From positions 1 through 54,793 of the forward strand of contig JAABRL010000021.1 of assembly GCA_011390935.1 (NCBI GenBank): a stretch of DNA of 54,793 nucleotides. The letters are read 5' to 3'. Under the pieces are notes generated by a model. It was not told where the DNA came from. It saw nothing but the letters and a program-made list of their open reading frames with translations, and made no database searches. The DNA comes from Gemmatimonas sp. Its GTDB lineage: Bacteria; Gemmatimonadota; Gemmatimonadetes; Gemmatimonadales; Gemmatimonadaceae. Positions 17,074-26,517 of this stretch are shown in pieces. A program made the translations under genes and the position numbers. How positions within the stretch are numbered: position 1 is the stretch's first letter; each line of letters begins with the position of its first letter.

Positions 17074-17828
17074 GACAGCCCCTCGCTGCTGCGCGTCAGG
17101 AATCGGTGCACCTCGTCGCTCGGTGGATGGTCTCGCAACTCGGCCGGATGTCCGAGCGCCGTCATGGTCTTCTCCGTGATGTCGAGAAAGAGTGCGCGGT
17201 CCGCGATGCGGAAGATGCTCTCCAGGTCGTGCGTCACCACGACAATTGTGGTGCCGAAGCTCGCTTTGAGCTCCACGATCAGGTCATCGAGTCGGCTCGC
17301 ACTGATCGGGTCAAGGCCCGACGAGGGCTCGTCGAAGAACAGCACCTCCGGATCGAGCGCAATCGCACGTGCCAGCGCGGCGCGCTTGCGCATGCCACCG
17401 CTGATGGCAGCGGGATAGAACTCCCCGAATCCGCGCAACCCCACCAGTGCGAGTTTGAGCGCCACCACCTCCTCGATCGCGCGCGCATCGAGCGTCGTGA
17501 ACTCCTGCAGGGGCAGCGCGACGTTCTCGGCGAGTGTGAGCCCGCTCCAGAGGGCGCCGTTCTGGTAGAGCACGCCCATGCGCCGCAGCACCGCCTTGCG
17601 CTGCAGTTCGTCGCTCGCAAGAATGTCCTCGCCGTCGAACAGAATCGTCCCCTCGGCCGGCGCCTTCAGTCCGATCAGATGCTTGAGCAACGTGCTCTTG
17701 CCACTGCCGCTGCCGCCCATGATCACGAACACTTCGCCACGCTGAATGGAGAAGTTGAGATCCCGCATGATCACGAGCTCGCCGTATTGCATGATGAGAT
17801 TGCGCACCTCGATCGCCGGGGTCGTCAT
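17070..17828 (-). CDS. mlaF: ABC transporter ATPase of Mla system (MlaF-like)
   Basis: 252 residues. Walker A is GGSGSGKST, the signature is ISGGMRKRAALARA, and Walker B is VLFFDEPSSGLD followed by VVVTHDLES, all intact. The ISGGM and YQNGALW features are characteristic of MlaF/Ttg2A ATPases. The ATG at 17828 is chosen because it overlaps the permease stop in TGATG; an ATG at 17855 is also in frame. It powers the permease encoded just upstream. Confidence 0.94.
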   Translation of the reverse strand: MTTPAIEVRNLIMQYGELVIMRDLNFSIQRGEVFVIMGGSGSGKSTLLKHLIGLKAPAEGTILFDGEDILASDELQRKAVLRRMGVLYQNGALWSGLTLAENVALPLQEFTTLDARAIEEVVALKLALVGLRGFGEFYPAAISGGMRKRAALARAIALDPEVLFFDEPSSGLDPISASRLDDLIVELKASFGTTIVVVTHDLESIFRIADRALFLDITEKTMTALGHPAELRDHPPSDEVHRFLTRSSEGLS

Positions 17829-18958
17829 CAGATGTCGAGCAGGGCAGCCAGCCAATCGATCACGGCATTGGCGAGAATGATCAGGGTGATGCCGAGTACG
17901 ACGGCGGATGTCGCGGCGCGTCCGACCGCGCTTGCGCCGTTGCCGGTCTGCAGCCCTTTCAGGCAGCCGGCGAATCCGATCAGCAGTCCGAACACGAATC
18001 CTTTGAACACGCCGAGTAGCGCATCGGAGAGCGTCACGGCCATCAACATGCCTCCCACAAACTGTGTGGCCGACAGATCGAGCAGCGATAACGCGACCAT
18101 CATGCCACCCATGATGCCCACAAAATCCGCGTACAGCGTGAGCAGGGGCATCATGAGCAGGATGCCGAGCATGCGCGGCAGCACCAGATGTTCAATCGGG
18201 GACACGCCAAGGGTGACGAACGCATCGATCTCCTCGGTGATTTTCATGCTGCCAAGCTCGGCGGCGAAGCCCGCGCCCGTGCGGCCAGCCATGATGATGC
18301 CCGTCATCAGCGCGCCCATTTCGCGCAACATGCCGAACCCCACGAGGTACGAGCTGTAATACCCCGCCCCGAAGCGTTCGAGCACGACGACGCCGAGGAA
18401 GGCGATGATGACACCAACCAGCAGTGCGATCAGCGTGACGATGGGGAGCGCGCCCGAGCTGTTCGACTGCACGACCACCCAGAAATCGCGCCAGCGCATG
18501 CGCACCTTGCCGGTGGGCAGCTGTGCTGCTGCGATGGCCACTTGTCCGGCGAACGTGAGCGTCTGTTCGATGCTGGCCCACGTGCTGAGCGCGCTCGCCC
18601 CGAAGCGCGTGATGGCCGATGGACGATCCGGCGTGTTCACGCTCGTAGCGCGCTCCGGCACCGCGCGCGACAGTGCCAACAGGCGGGTGACCTGCTCGGG
18701 CAAACCCGACGGGTCCAGGTCGATCTGCTGCGCATCGCAGTAGACCTGAGCCTGTTCGAGAAATACGAGCAGACTGCTGTCCCACGCGCCAAGCTGTGTC
18801 GCGTCGACGGTCAGCGATACCGCCTTCCCGTGCGCGCTCTCGCTGCCAGCGACCAGCGCCTCGAATCGTGGCGTCTCACGCTCGAGCGACCAGTCACCGG
18901 AGAGGACCGTGACCAGGGTACCATCCGCAGCACGGAGCTCGGCGAGCCCGGACGTCAT
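17828..18958 (-). CDS. mlaE: Mla-type permease with fused N-terminal STAS domain (MlaB-MlaE)
   Basis: 376 residues from the ATG at 18958, with AGGTG 8 nt upstream. Residues ~1-100 resemble a STAS domain (VTVLSGDWSLERE, SLTVDATQLGAWDSSLLVFL), the role played by separate MlaB in E. coli. The remainder is the MlaE permease, with SNSSGALPIVTLIALLVG, GREMGALMTGIIMAGRTGAG-like residues (LREMGALMTGIIMAGR), ITEEIDAFVTLGV and PRMLGILLMMPLL. About six membrane helices are expected. It is the first gene of the four-gene operon, so the complete inner-membrane complex comes from one transcript. Confidence 0.93.
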   Translation of the reverse strand: MTSGLAELRAADGTLVTVLSGDWSLERETPRFEALVAGSESAHGKAVSLTVDATQLGAWDSSLLVFLEQAQVYCDAQQIDLDPSGLPEQVTRLLALSRAVPERATSVNTPDRPSAITRFGASALSTWASIEQTLTFAGQVAIAAAQLPTGKVRMRWRDFWVVVQSNSSGALPIVTLIALLVGVIIAFLGVVVLERFGAGYYSSYLVGFGMLREMGALMTGIIMAGRTGAGFAAELGSMKITEEIDAFVTLGVSPIEHLVLPRMLGILLMMPLLTLYADFVGIMGGMMVALSLLDLSATQFVGGMLMAVTLSDALLGVFKGFVFGLLIGFAGCLKGLQTGNGASAVGRAATSAVVLGITLIILANAVIDWLAALLDI

Positions 18959-19186
18959 CGCATCAGCACCTGCGGCAAGCGCGGAACCCCGTGAGGGGGT
19001 GAGCAAAGCTCAAAGACAGCGCGTCAGGCGGCGCGCTGGCGCTCGCACCTGGAGAGTGCGGGGTACATGTAGAGTGGCGACCCCGGGCACCAGACACAAT
19101 GCCACGCGTAGTTCGCGATGCAACGAAGGTCAGCGCGTCGGTCGTGACATTGTGACTGGTGTCACCGATCGTGAGGTCGCGCCTGC

Positions 19187-19753
19187 TCAGCGGTCGAGGC
19201 GGCGCAGATACGACTCGTCGCGTCGTTCCGCGGTCCGGCGCCCTTCGAATGCGCGGCCTTCATTGAAGTGTTCGTCGTCATAGAAGTCGCTCCCTTCGCC
19301 GACGAGCGTGGGCGACGACGCGTCGGCGCGTTCAAACCCGTGCAGCAGCTCCGACTCGTACTCCCGTGTGAGCGCACCGCGCACATAAGCCGGCAGCGTG
19401 ATCATCTGCTCGTCACGGAGGTTCACGAGCACGTCGTCTGCGTCGTCGTCGAGGCGGCTCGAGCCGATGGGGATGAGTGCGTGCCGCATCTCGCCGCTCG
19501 CCATGAGCAGCTTGTCGAACTTGACCTCGATGTAGCGCACCTTCATGAGGGCGGTATCCACGATGAGATCTTCGACCTTCCCCACCTTCTCGCCCGTCAT
19601 CGTCCGGACATCCCAGCCTTTGATGTCGGGCTCTCCATCGCTGATTTCGTAGTCGTCCATCTCACTGAGGTGCGCGAGCTGCCCTGACGTCGAGTTGTCC
19701 AGGCGCCCTGACACATTCGATGTGTCGTGTGGCGCATGTGTACGGTCTTGCAT
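19187..19753 (-). CDS. PRC-barrel domain protein
   Basis: 188 residues; GGAG lies 6 nt before the ATG. The PRC-barrel spans roughly residues 40-115: DIKGWDVRTMTGEKVGKVED, LIVDTALMKVRYIEVKFD, ALIPIGSSRLDDDADDVLV. The C-terminal segment ends FYDDEHFNEGRAFEGRR. It is a clear paralog of the N-terminal part of the protein at 35.4-36.4 kb. It lies downstream of a small single-TM protein on the same strand, likely one transcript. Such proteins are often stress-induced (family knowledge); the function here is unknown. Confidence 0.85.
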   Translation of the reverse strand: MQDRTHAPHDTSNVSGRLDNSTSGQLAHLSEMDDYEISDGEPDIKGWDVRTMTGEKVGKVEDLIVDTALMKVRYIEVKFDKLLMASGEMRHALIPIGSSRLDDDADDVLVNLRDEQMITLPAYVRGALTREYESELLHGFERADASSPTLVGEGSDFYDDEHFNEGRAFEGRRTAERRDESYLRRLDR

Positions 19754-19834
19754 GTGGATCTCCGAAAGCTGAGGGCGAGCAGGGGCGTCGCCGCGCCCGA
19801 TCGGCAGCGGGACGCGTGTGCGAGAGCGGCGCGA

Positions 19835-20035
19835 TTACGGCGTGCCGGGCATCATCGGATTGGCCGACGTGCCCTGTCCGGGCTGGGCATACATGCTGTC
19901 CGCGGTGTTCGCAGAGGTCACGTTGCGCGTATCAGCACGCATGAAGACGAACCACAGCACGGCCGCCAAGAGCAGCGCGCCAATAATCCACGGCCAGATA
20001 TTCGATTCTTTGCGTTGTACATGGAGCTCAGCCAT
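19835..20035 (-). CDS. Small single-pass membrane protein
   Basis: 66 residues. The ATG at 20035 has GGAG 6 nt upstream, so the longer frame is not used. One membrane helix (NIWPWIIGALLLAAVLWFVF) follows a short charged N-terminus (HVQRKES). The C-terminal ~35 residues are polar, rich in Thr, Asn, Gly and Pro (QPGQGTSANPMMPGTP). It lies 81 nt upstream of the PRC-barrel gene. No family was recognised. Confidence 0.65.
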   Translation of the reverse strand: MAELHVQRKESNIWPWIIGALLLAAVLWFVFMRADTRNVTSANTADSMYAQPGQGTSANPMMPGTP

Positions 20036-20221
20036 ACCATCTCCGTTGCGGAGTGCGAGCGAAATGCACGGGCGAACGGCAGTGCCCGCGATGTCCATGC
20101 AAGCTCGCCGCACCGGCCTGGCGCGGGTATTCGTCGGTGGGGAGAATCTGAGGTACTCCATCGGGTCATTGCGGGCGCCGAACTGCCGCCATGACGTCGG
20201 GGGCACCAACGTCGCGACTCG

Positions 20222-21352
20222 CTACGGCCGGCGTGCCGCCATCAAGCGTGTCCAGAACGCGTTGTCAAACGTGGACACCGCGGCCGGACTTATGCCGCCG
20301 GAAATCGGCGCGCGCTCGCCGAGACGCACCACAACCAGACCCAGCGACGGGACGACATACAGCTTCTTGTCGTCTTTGCCCAATGCAGCCGCGAGATCGG
20401 CGGGGCCTGCCGGCCACAGGGGACCATTGGTGGTGGGCAGGAAATATGGACCCGGGGTGCGGAAGGACGACCCTCCGTTCAACCACCAGAGCCATCCGTA
20501 CGACGGGTTGTCCGTCCCCGACGGCTGTCGCGCCTGATGCAGCAACGCGCTGTCCGCGAGCACTTGCGTGCCATTCCATCGGCCATGGTTCAATGTGAGC
20601 AAGCCGAAACGGGCAAAGTCCCGCGCCGAACCCACGACGATGTAGCCGGACACGCCAGTATCCACGTTGCCGATGAGCAGGGTGCGCGACATCCCGATGG
20701 TCGAAAACAGCCGCTGAGACGCCAGCATCGGCACTTCCTGCGCGGCGGCCGACGCCATGACGCCAAAGAGCTGGTAGTACGCCGGGTTGTTGTAGTAGAA
20801 GCGGCCATCTGCGGGATTGAAGACGCGCTGTAGCGAGTCGTTGGTCCCCGAACTCATCGAAAGAAGGCGACGCACGCTGACCGCCTGCTCGTCGGACGAC
20901 ATGCGCGACCACCCGGGCCCGAGGTACGTCGAGGCGGGCGCGTCGAGCGCCACGACGCCATCGTGCACCAGGTCCAACGTGAGCGCAGCGGTGATCGTCT
21001 TCCCCGCTGAGAAATAGGGACCGCGCGTCTGCGTATCCCACGATTGCCAGTAGCGCTCCATCACGATGCGGCCACGCCAGAGCATGAGCACGGCCGCGCT
21101 GTTCTGCGCACCAGCCCAGTCAAATGCGGACGCGAGCAGTGCAGAATCGAACCCCGCCGCCGCTGGGCGAACGGTCTCCCAGCTCGCGTCGGTTGTGGGG
21201 AAGTACGAGCCGGTGGGCGCGGGCGGTCCGGGTGCGGGCGGTCCGGGCGCGGGCGGTGCGGGCGCCGTCGACGCGCCGTCGGAGGCACAGCTGATCAGGA
21301 CCGCCGCAAGAAGGGTCAGGCGCGTGACGCGCAGGAGCGATGCTGGCATCAC
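20222..21352 (-). CDS. Serine hydrolase, class C beta-lactamase/penicillin-binding-like lipoprotein
   Basis: 376 residues. The lipoprotein signal is LTLLAAVLISC, followed by a Pro-rich linker with three PPAPG-type units encoded by a 15-bp tandem repeat. The hydrolase motifs SAGK (SxxK: YFSAGKTITAALTLDLVHDG) and YNN (YxN: FYYNNPAYYQLFG) are present, and a late YVVPSLGLVVVRLG strand matches the family. Expected to be a membrane-anchored esterase, D,D-peptidase or beta-lactamase-related enzyme. It is divergent from the metallophosphoesterase gene. Confidence 0.88.
   Translation of the reverse strand: MMPASLLRVTRLTLLAAVLISCASDGASTAPAPPAPGPPAPGPPAPTGSYFPTTDASWETVRPAAAGFDSALLASAFDWAGAQNSAAVLMLWRGRIVMERYWQSWDTQTRGPYFSAGKTITAALTLDLVHDGVVALDAPASTYLGPGWSRMSSDEQAVSVRRLLSMSSGTNDSLQRVFNPADGRFYYNNPAYYQLFGVMASAAAQEVPMLASQRLFSTIGMSRTLLIGNVDTGVSGYIVVGSARDFARFGLLTLNHGRWNGTQVLADSALLHQARQPSGTDNPSYGWLWWLNGGSSFRTPGPYFLPTTNGPLWPAGPADLAAALGKDDKKLYVVPSLGLVVVRLGERAPISGGISPAAVSTFDNAFWTRLMAARRP
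21217..21261. repeat. 15-bp tandem repeat, three units
   Basis: Three consecutive 15-bp units (first GCGCGGGCGGTCCGG) differ at one or two positions. They lie inside the serine hydrolase lipoprotein gene and encode its Pro-Ala-Gly linker after the lipidated Cys. In-frame copy-number change would alter linker length only. Confidence 0.8.
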
Positions 21353-21498
21353 CCAACAGACGCGGGAACCACACGTTCGTTAACCCGATGCCAGGCGGTC
21401 CGGCGTGCACGACGCAGTGACACAGCCGTGACCCTCCGGTCGCCCCGTCGAAGAACGCGGGACGCAAGATGCAGCGTTACCTCTACCGGACGCTTGCC

Positions 21499-23001
21499 AT
21501 GGATCGTCGTCGCTTTCTCCGTCTCTCCGGTCTCGCGGCCGGTGCCATCACCCTGCCCACGCCGCTGCTCGCCGAGCAGCTGGCGCGTGACCCGTACGCA
21601 CCGCTCCCCAGTCTTGCGCCCACGCGTGCGCCGGTCCGAGTAACCGGTCGAGTGCATGTGGACGGTCGGGGTGTTGGCGGAGTGCGCATCAGCGATGGCG
21701 TGAGCGTGGTGCGCACTCGCCCGGACGGCCGCTACACCCTCCTGGCCGACCCGCTGCAACCGTTCGTGATGGTGAGCACTCCGGCCGGTCACGAGCCGGC
21801 ACGCAACCCCAGCGGTACCATGCGCTTCTACGCGCCGCTGACCACCGAGACGGAACAGCGCATGGATTTTGCCCTGCGTCGCACGGCTGACGACGCGCGA
21901 CATGCGCTGCTCGTGCTGGCCGATCCGCAGACGCGGGATGCGCGGGACATGGGGTTGTTTCACGCCGAATCGGTGCCGTCCGTGCTCGAGACGGTTGCCG
22001 CGCTGGGTGACGTGCCCATGTTCGGGGTGACCTGTGGGGACATCATGTTCGATGATCTGACGCTCTACCCGGAGTATGAACGGGCCGTCACGCGCATGGG
22101 GCTGCCCTTCTACCAGGTGATCGGGAACCACGATCTCGTGTTCACCGAGCGCACCAGCGAAGCATCGGCCGCCACGTTCGAGCAGCACTTCGGTCCCACC
22201 TGGTACTCCTTCGATCGCGGGGCCGTCCACTACGTGGTACTCAACGATGTGTTCTGGCACGGCGCGGGCTATATCGGCTATGTGGGCGATCGGCAGTTGG
22301 CGTGGCTGGCCGCCGATCTCGCCACGGTAGAGGCCGGAGCGCCTGTGGTCGTGCTGCTGCACATCCCGCCATTGAGCACGATGAGCGGGCGGGCCGGCCA
22401 AGGCTCGCCGAACGTGTCGCAGTCGGTCGCGAACCGCGAGGCGCTGTATCGCGTGCTCGAACCGTACGATGCGTACCTGTTGTCGGGACACATGCACGAA
22501 CTCGAGCACGTGAGTGACGGCGGCGCCACGCACATCGTGAATGGGGCCGTCTGCGGCGGCTGGTGGAGCGGTCCGATCTGCTACGACGGCACGCCGAACG
22601 GCTACACCGTGGTCGAGGTGCAGGACTCGGCGCTCACGTGGCGCTACCAGGCCACCGGGAAGCCAGCGGCGCATCAGATGCGCGTGTATCCGCGCGGTGC
22701 CGATCCCAAGGCGCCCGACGAGATCGTGGCCAACATCTGGGCGTGGGACCCCGCGTGGACGGTGACCTGGTTCGAGGACGGCGTCCCGCGCGGCGCGATG
22801 GCGCGCCGTACGGGTTTCGATCCGCTCTCGATGGAGCTCCATCTCGGGCCGGACAAGCCGGCCGTGAACAGCTGGGTGGACCCAGTGCCCACGTCACACC
22901 TGTTCTACGCCACGCCCTCCGTGGGCGCCCGCGAGGTGACGGTGGAGGCCACGGATCGCGTGGGGCGTGTGTATCGGGAGACGATGCGGGTCGCGCCGTG
23001 A
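21499..23001 (+). CDS. Tat-exported calcineurin-like metallophosphoesterase
   Basis: 500 residues from the ATG at 21499, giving the twin-arginine signal MDRRRFLRLSGLAAGAI. An N-terminal beta-sandwich (VRVTGRVHVDGRGVGGV) precedes the phosphoesterase core: LVLADPQ (DxQ in place of DxH), TCGDIMFDD, QVIGNHD, VVLLHIPPLS and YLLSGHMHELEHV. A C-terminal beta-domain follows (WTVTWFEDGV ... VTVEATDRVGRVY). This three-part layout fits bacterial exported phosphoesterases of the MPE N / Metallophos / C-terminal type. It probably acts in the periplasm; the substrate is not predictable. Confidence 0.9.
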   Translation: MDRRRFLRLSGLAAGAITLPTPLLAEQLARDPYAPLPSLAPTRAPVRVTGRVHVDGRGVGGVRISDGVSVVRTRPDGRYTLLADPLQPFVMVSTPAGHEPARNPSGTMRFYAPLTTETEQRMDFALRRTADDARHALLVLADPQTRDARDMGLFHAESVPSVLETVAALGDVPMFGVTCGDIMFDDLTLYPEYERAVTRMGLPFYQVIGNHDLVFTERTSEASAATFEQHFGPTWYSFDRGAVHYVVLNDVFWHGAGYIGYVGDRQLAWLAADLATVEAGAPVVVLLHIPPLSTMSGRAGQGSPNVSQSVANREALYRVLEPYDAYLLSGHMHELEHVSDGGATHIVNGAVCGGWWSGPICYDGTPNGYTVVEVQDSALTWRYQATGKPAAHQMRVYPRGADPKAPDEIVANIWAWDPAWTVTWFEDGVPRGAMARRTGFDPLSMELHLGPDKPAVNSWVDPVPTSHLFYATPSVGAREVTVEATDRVGRVYRETMRVAP

Positions 23002-23035
23002 CACCGTGACCACACGCCGATTCAGGCCACGACCT

Positions 23036-24376
23036 TCAGCGCATCGCGAACAGCTCCTGATGAAACGTCCGGTCCACTGCGAAGCCGTGCGTTGCGAAGT
23101 CGGTGCGCAACGCATCGCCCAGCGCGCCCGGTCCGCAAAACCACACGGAGGCCTCGCGCCACGAGGGCACCACCTCGCGGATGCGTGCGGCTGACAGCAA
23201 ACCGTCGCGTCGATCGACCAGCAGATGCAACTGGATGCCGGCCGCCTGGGCATCGGCGCGCAGCTTCGCGAACGCGGTCTCGTCCTCGTCGGTGGTGACG
23301 TGAAACAGATCCACGAGCTGCGATGGGCGCGTGGTGTGGCTGGCAAGGAATCGCATGCGAGCGATGAACGGCGTGATGCCGATGCCGCCACCCACCCAGA
23401 TCTGGCGTGGCTCCGACCCCTCGAAGGTGAACGCGCCGTATGGCCCCTCCACACGGACGGCCTGGCCGATCTGCAGTGTCTCGCGCAAGCGTCGCGTGTG
23501 ATCGCCGAGTTCTTTCACGATGAACGTGACGCGCCCCGTCTCGGCATCCCACGCCGACGCCATGGTGTACGGGTGGGCGCCCTCGGATCGGCTCGACGTG
23601 ACGAACGCGAACTGCCCCGGCCGATGCCCGCGCCATCCCGTGGACATATCGATCGCGACTTCGAGCGCGTGCACGCCCGGATAGTATGTCATCGCGGCGA
23701 TCGTGCCGTTCGCCTGGCGCCTCGTCCCAACGCGCCGGAACAGCACGATCACGGCGGCCCACGAGCCCCACACGAGCAGCGGCACCAGCAGCAGCGCCAC
23801 TGGTGACGTCCAGTAGACAAACTTCGTGAGCACGACCGTGTGCAGCACCAGCGCGAGATAGGCAGCCGCCAGCCAACGGTGGGTCTTGTAGAACCATCGA
23901 TACGGGATGCGGTGCACGAGCGACACCAGCGTGAGCACCACCACGGCAAAGAACGCCCACTCCCCGATGGATTCGGCGTCACCGCGATAGCCACGCAGCC
24001 ACTGCTCGATCGGGTTGGTCGCGTCGGTACGCGGCCCGCGAGCCCCGCGCTCCACCAGCCCCAACGCGCCTGCCCACTTCGGCGCATTGACGCTCAGCCA
24101 ATGCACCACCGACATCGCGAACGCACTGATGCCGACCCATTTGTGCAGCCGGTACATCTTGTCGAGCCCACCGAACCAGCGCTCGGGCTGCTGCGGGCGT
24201 GTCGCCAGGATCATGGCGATGCTCATCCAGGCCATGGCCAGAACGCCGCTGTATTGCAGCAGCAGGGTGCGGACCGGCAACGCCTCGGTCGTGATGAATA
24301 CCTGTCGCTCGGCAAACAACCACGCCAGCGTGACCAGCACGAACACGCTCCACCAGCTGCGCGCGATCCGCTTCAT
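23036..24376 (-). CDS. Ferric-reductase-like transmembrane flavoprotein
   Basis: 446 residues from the ATG at 24376, with GGAG 7 nt upstream. The N-terminal half has about six helices of the ferric-reductase/cytochrome b type, with candidate heme His in RLHKWVG, VVHWLSV, THRWLAAAYLALVLHTVV. The C-terminal half is a ferredoxin-NADP reductase module: HPYTMAS (FAD), GPYGAF, VGGGIGITPFIARM (NAD(P)H) and CGPGALGDALR. It transfers electrons from NAD(P)H through FAD across the membrane. The longer frame upstream overlaps the next gene and is rejected. Confidence 0.88.
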   Translation of the reverse strand: MKRIARSWWSVFVLVTLAWLFAERQVFITTEALPVRTLLLQYSGVLAMAWMSIAMILATRPQQPERWFGGLDKMYRLHKWVGISAFAMSVVHWLSVNAPKWAGALGLVERGARGPRTDATNPIEQWLRGYRGDAESIGEWAFFAVVVLTLVSLVHRIPYRWFYKTHRWLAAAYLALVLHTVVLTKFVYWTSPVALLLVPLLVWGSWAAVIVLFRRVGTRRQANGTIAAMTYYPGVHALEVAIDMSTGWRGHRPGQFAFVTSSRSEGAHPYTMASAWDAETGRVTFIVKELGDHTRRLRETLQIGQAVRVEGPYGAFTFEGSEPRQIWVGGGIGITPFIARMRFLASHTTRPSQLVDLFHVTTDEDETAFAKLRADAQAAGIQLHLLVDRRDGLLSAARIREVVPSWREASVWFCGPGALGDALRTDFATHGFAVDRTFHQELFAMR

Positions 24377-24522
24377 CAAAGCTCCGGAATCACTGTGCCC
24401 ACGCATTCGTCGCCAGGCAACGACGAAGCACACCAGTGTCGCGGAATCGGTGGATGCTGCGCGACGCAGCCATTCCGGAATGTATCCACGCCGAATCGGC
24501 CGTCGCATGCGGATTTCCCTGA

Positions 24523-25377
24523 CTACAGCCGCCCGACCGTCCCTACTCCGAACGAGTGCTCCCACACGAATCGCGCGCCGGTCGCCGGGTCGACCCCCGG
24601 CACGAGGCGGCTGATCATTACCGGGGTGCGCACCGACACCGTGCGACCGAACTCGGCCTGATACCGTGCCGTGATCAGATCCGCGACGGCGGGCACCAGC
24701 GGCGTATTGCTGATGATTTCGAGCGGTTCGTCGACGGGCAGCGGCACCTGTGTCCACGTGGCCGAACGGTCGGCAATGATCTGCATCGACCCGGAGTCGT
24801 CGGCCACGAAGCCGATGTCGCCGCCCGTCACCACCATGCGCGCCCGGTTCGTGCGCGGGATCACCCACACTTCGCTGCCGCCGCCGACGCGCGCGATTGG
24901 AATGGCCGAAAACGGGCGGTTCTGGCGCCGCCACGCATCACCGAGGCGCTGCGTCACCGCGCGCACCAGACGCACCTCTGCCGCCACGCGCATGGTGTCC
25001 ACCGCACCGATGTACGGACTGCGATCACCATCGAGTCGCACGAGCTGCAGTCGATCCACGGCGCGCAGACTGCTGTCCACATCGAAGACCCCACCAATCG
25101 GAACGCCATCCGCCAAGCGCTCGCAGTGAATCAGCTTCGGCGCCGTCGCGGCCTGGCCAAACTGGCCGGCGGCGCGCAGGCGGGCGACCGTGGGCACGCA
25201 CTGCAGCCAGTAGGCGAGCGCGCGAGCGCGCACATCCGCGCTGTCGAACGCGGCACGCACGCTGTCCGGCAGCGGTTGCGCGGCGAGCGGAGACGCGTGG
25301 GTGCCGAGCAGTGCCAGACACGCGAGCATGATCGTGGCACCGCGCCGGCGTGAGAAGGCTGGTAAAGGTTGTGTCAC
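24523..25377 (-). CDS. Secreted protein of unknown function
   Basis: 284 residues from a GTG at 25377; an ATG at 25329 is the alternative. A signal peptide (ATIMLACLALLGTHASPLAAQ) is clear. The mature part has two Cys (LQCVPTV, IHCERL) that may pair, and a beta-rich body (SEVWVIPRTNRARMVVTGGD, EPLEIISNTPLVP). It resembles no family I can name. It is divergent from the phosphodiesterase gene, with a 119-bp shared promoter region. Confidence 0.65.
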   Translation of the reverse strand: MTQPLPAFSRRRGATIMLACLALLGTHASPLAAQPLPDSVRAAFDSADVRARALAYWLQCVPTVARLRAAGQFGQAATAPKLIHCERLADGVPIGGVFDVDSSLRAVDRLQLVRLDGDRSPYIGAVDTMRVAAEVRLVRAVTQRLGDAWRRQNRPFSAIPIARVGGGSEVWVIPRTNRARMVVTGGDIGFVADDSGSMQIIADRSATWTQVPLPVDEPLEIISNTPLVPAVADLITARYQAEFGRTVSVRTPVMISRLVPGVDPATGARFVWEHSFGVGTVGRL

Positions 25378-25496
25378 GCGCGGATGGTGGTCACGGGAGA
25401 GACAAGAGGGAGCAGCGTACACGATCGCCGACATGGCAGGCGCACTGCCGCGGAGCGACGATGGCGTGACGCGGTCCGGCGCGCTACCCATTGAGC

Positions 25497-26483
25497 ATGC
25501 GGAATCTACGCGCGCTCCTGCTCAGCGTTCCCCTGCTCGTCGCCTGCCGGCTCCCTGCGACCAACGCCGAGCAGGGCCCGCCCAAGGCCGTCTTCATCCT
25601 GCTCGATGGCATTCCCGCCGATGTGATTGAACGGGTGTCCACCCCAGCCCTCGACGCGATCGCCGCAGCTGGCGGCTACGCCCGCGCACACGTGGGCGGC
25701 GAACTCGGCGGCCCCACCGAAACGCCCACCGTGTCGGCACCCGGGTACATGAGCCTGCTCACGGGAACGTGGGCGAACAAGCACAACGTGCGCGGCAACA
25801 GTAACCAGTCGCCCAACTACGACTACTGGAACATCTTCCGCATCGTGGAGACCGTCGAGCCGTCGCGAACAACGGCGCTCTTCTCCACCTGGCTGGACAA
25901 TCGCACCGTGCTGGTGGGTGAGGGGCACCCCGACGCGGGGGGCTTCGCGCTCGACCACTCGGTCGATGGGTTCGAACGCGACACCGTGCGCTTTCCTCAC
26001 GACCCGGCCTCGCGCTACATCCTGGCGATCGATGAACACGTGTCCACGCAGGCCGCGTCGTACATCGCGTCGAAAGGACCGGACCTGTCCTGGGTGTACC
26101 TGCAGCACACCGACGATGTGGGACACGCGCAGGGCGATGGCGACGCGTTCGACGCCGCGGTGCAGCAGGCCGACGCGCAGGTCGGGCGCATCTGGGCGGC
26201 CGTACAGCAGCGCCAACGTCTGGGCGAAGATTGGATGATCGTGGTGACCACCGATCACGGACGCGATGTGCTCACGGGCAAGGGGCACGGCCGCCAGAGC
26301 GAACGTGAGCGCACGACGTGGATTGTGACCAACGTGCCGACGCTCGAGGCGCGCTTCACGAGCGGACAGTCCGCGATCGTGGACATCGCACCGTCCATCC
26401 TGCAGCACCTGCGCATCACCGTGCCGGCGGCGGTGTCGCGGGAAATGGAGGGGGTGTCGTTCGTGCGACGCTCGCCCCGCTGA
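25497..26483 (+). CDS. Alkaline-phosphatase-superfamily phosphodiesterase (NPP type), lipoprotein-like
   Basis: 328 residues from the ATG at 25497. The N-terminus LLLSVPLLVAC suggests a lipoprotein. The superfamily metal/nucleophile pattern is present: KAVFILLDGIP (first Asp), TPTVSAPGYMSLLTGT (Thr nucleophile region), YLQHTDDVGHAQG, VVTTDHGRDV and KGHGRQ. This matches nucleotide pyrophosphatase/phosphodiesterase-type enzymes that use two zinc ions. It acts outside the cytoplasm; the substrate is unknown. Confidence 0.88.
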   Translation: MRNLRALLLSVPLLVACRLPATNAEQGPPKAVFILLDGIPADVIERVSTPALDAIAAAGGYARAHVGGELGGPTETPTVSAPGYMSLLTGTWANKHNVRGNSNQSPNYDYWNIFRIVETVEPSRTTALFSTWLDNRTVLVGEGHPDAGGFALDHSVDGFERDTVRFPHDPASRYILAIDEHVSTQAASYIASKGPDLSWVYLQHTDDVGHAQGDGDAFDAAVQQADAQVGRIWAAVQQRQRLGEDWMIVVTTDHGRDVLTGKGHGRQSERERTTWIVTNVPTLEARFTSGQSAIVDIAPSILQHLRITVPAAVSREMEGVSFVRRSPR

Positions 26484-26517
26484 GCAACCTGTCGTCCATG
26501 TCTCCCCCTCCTCACCC

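Noticed and set aside
21349..22842. 497-codon minus-strand frame opposite the metallophosphoesterase
   Set aside because: The plus strand has a Tat signal and complete phosphoesterase motifs.
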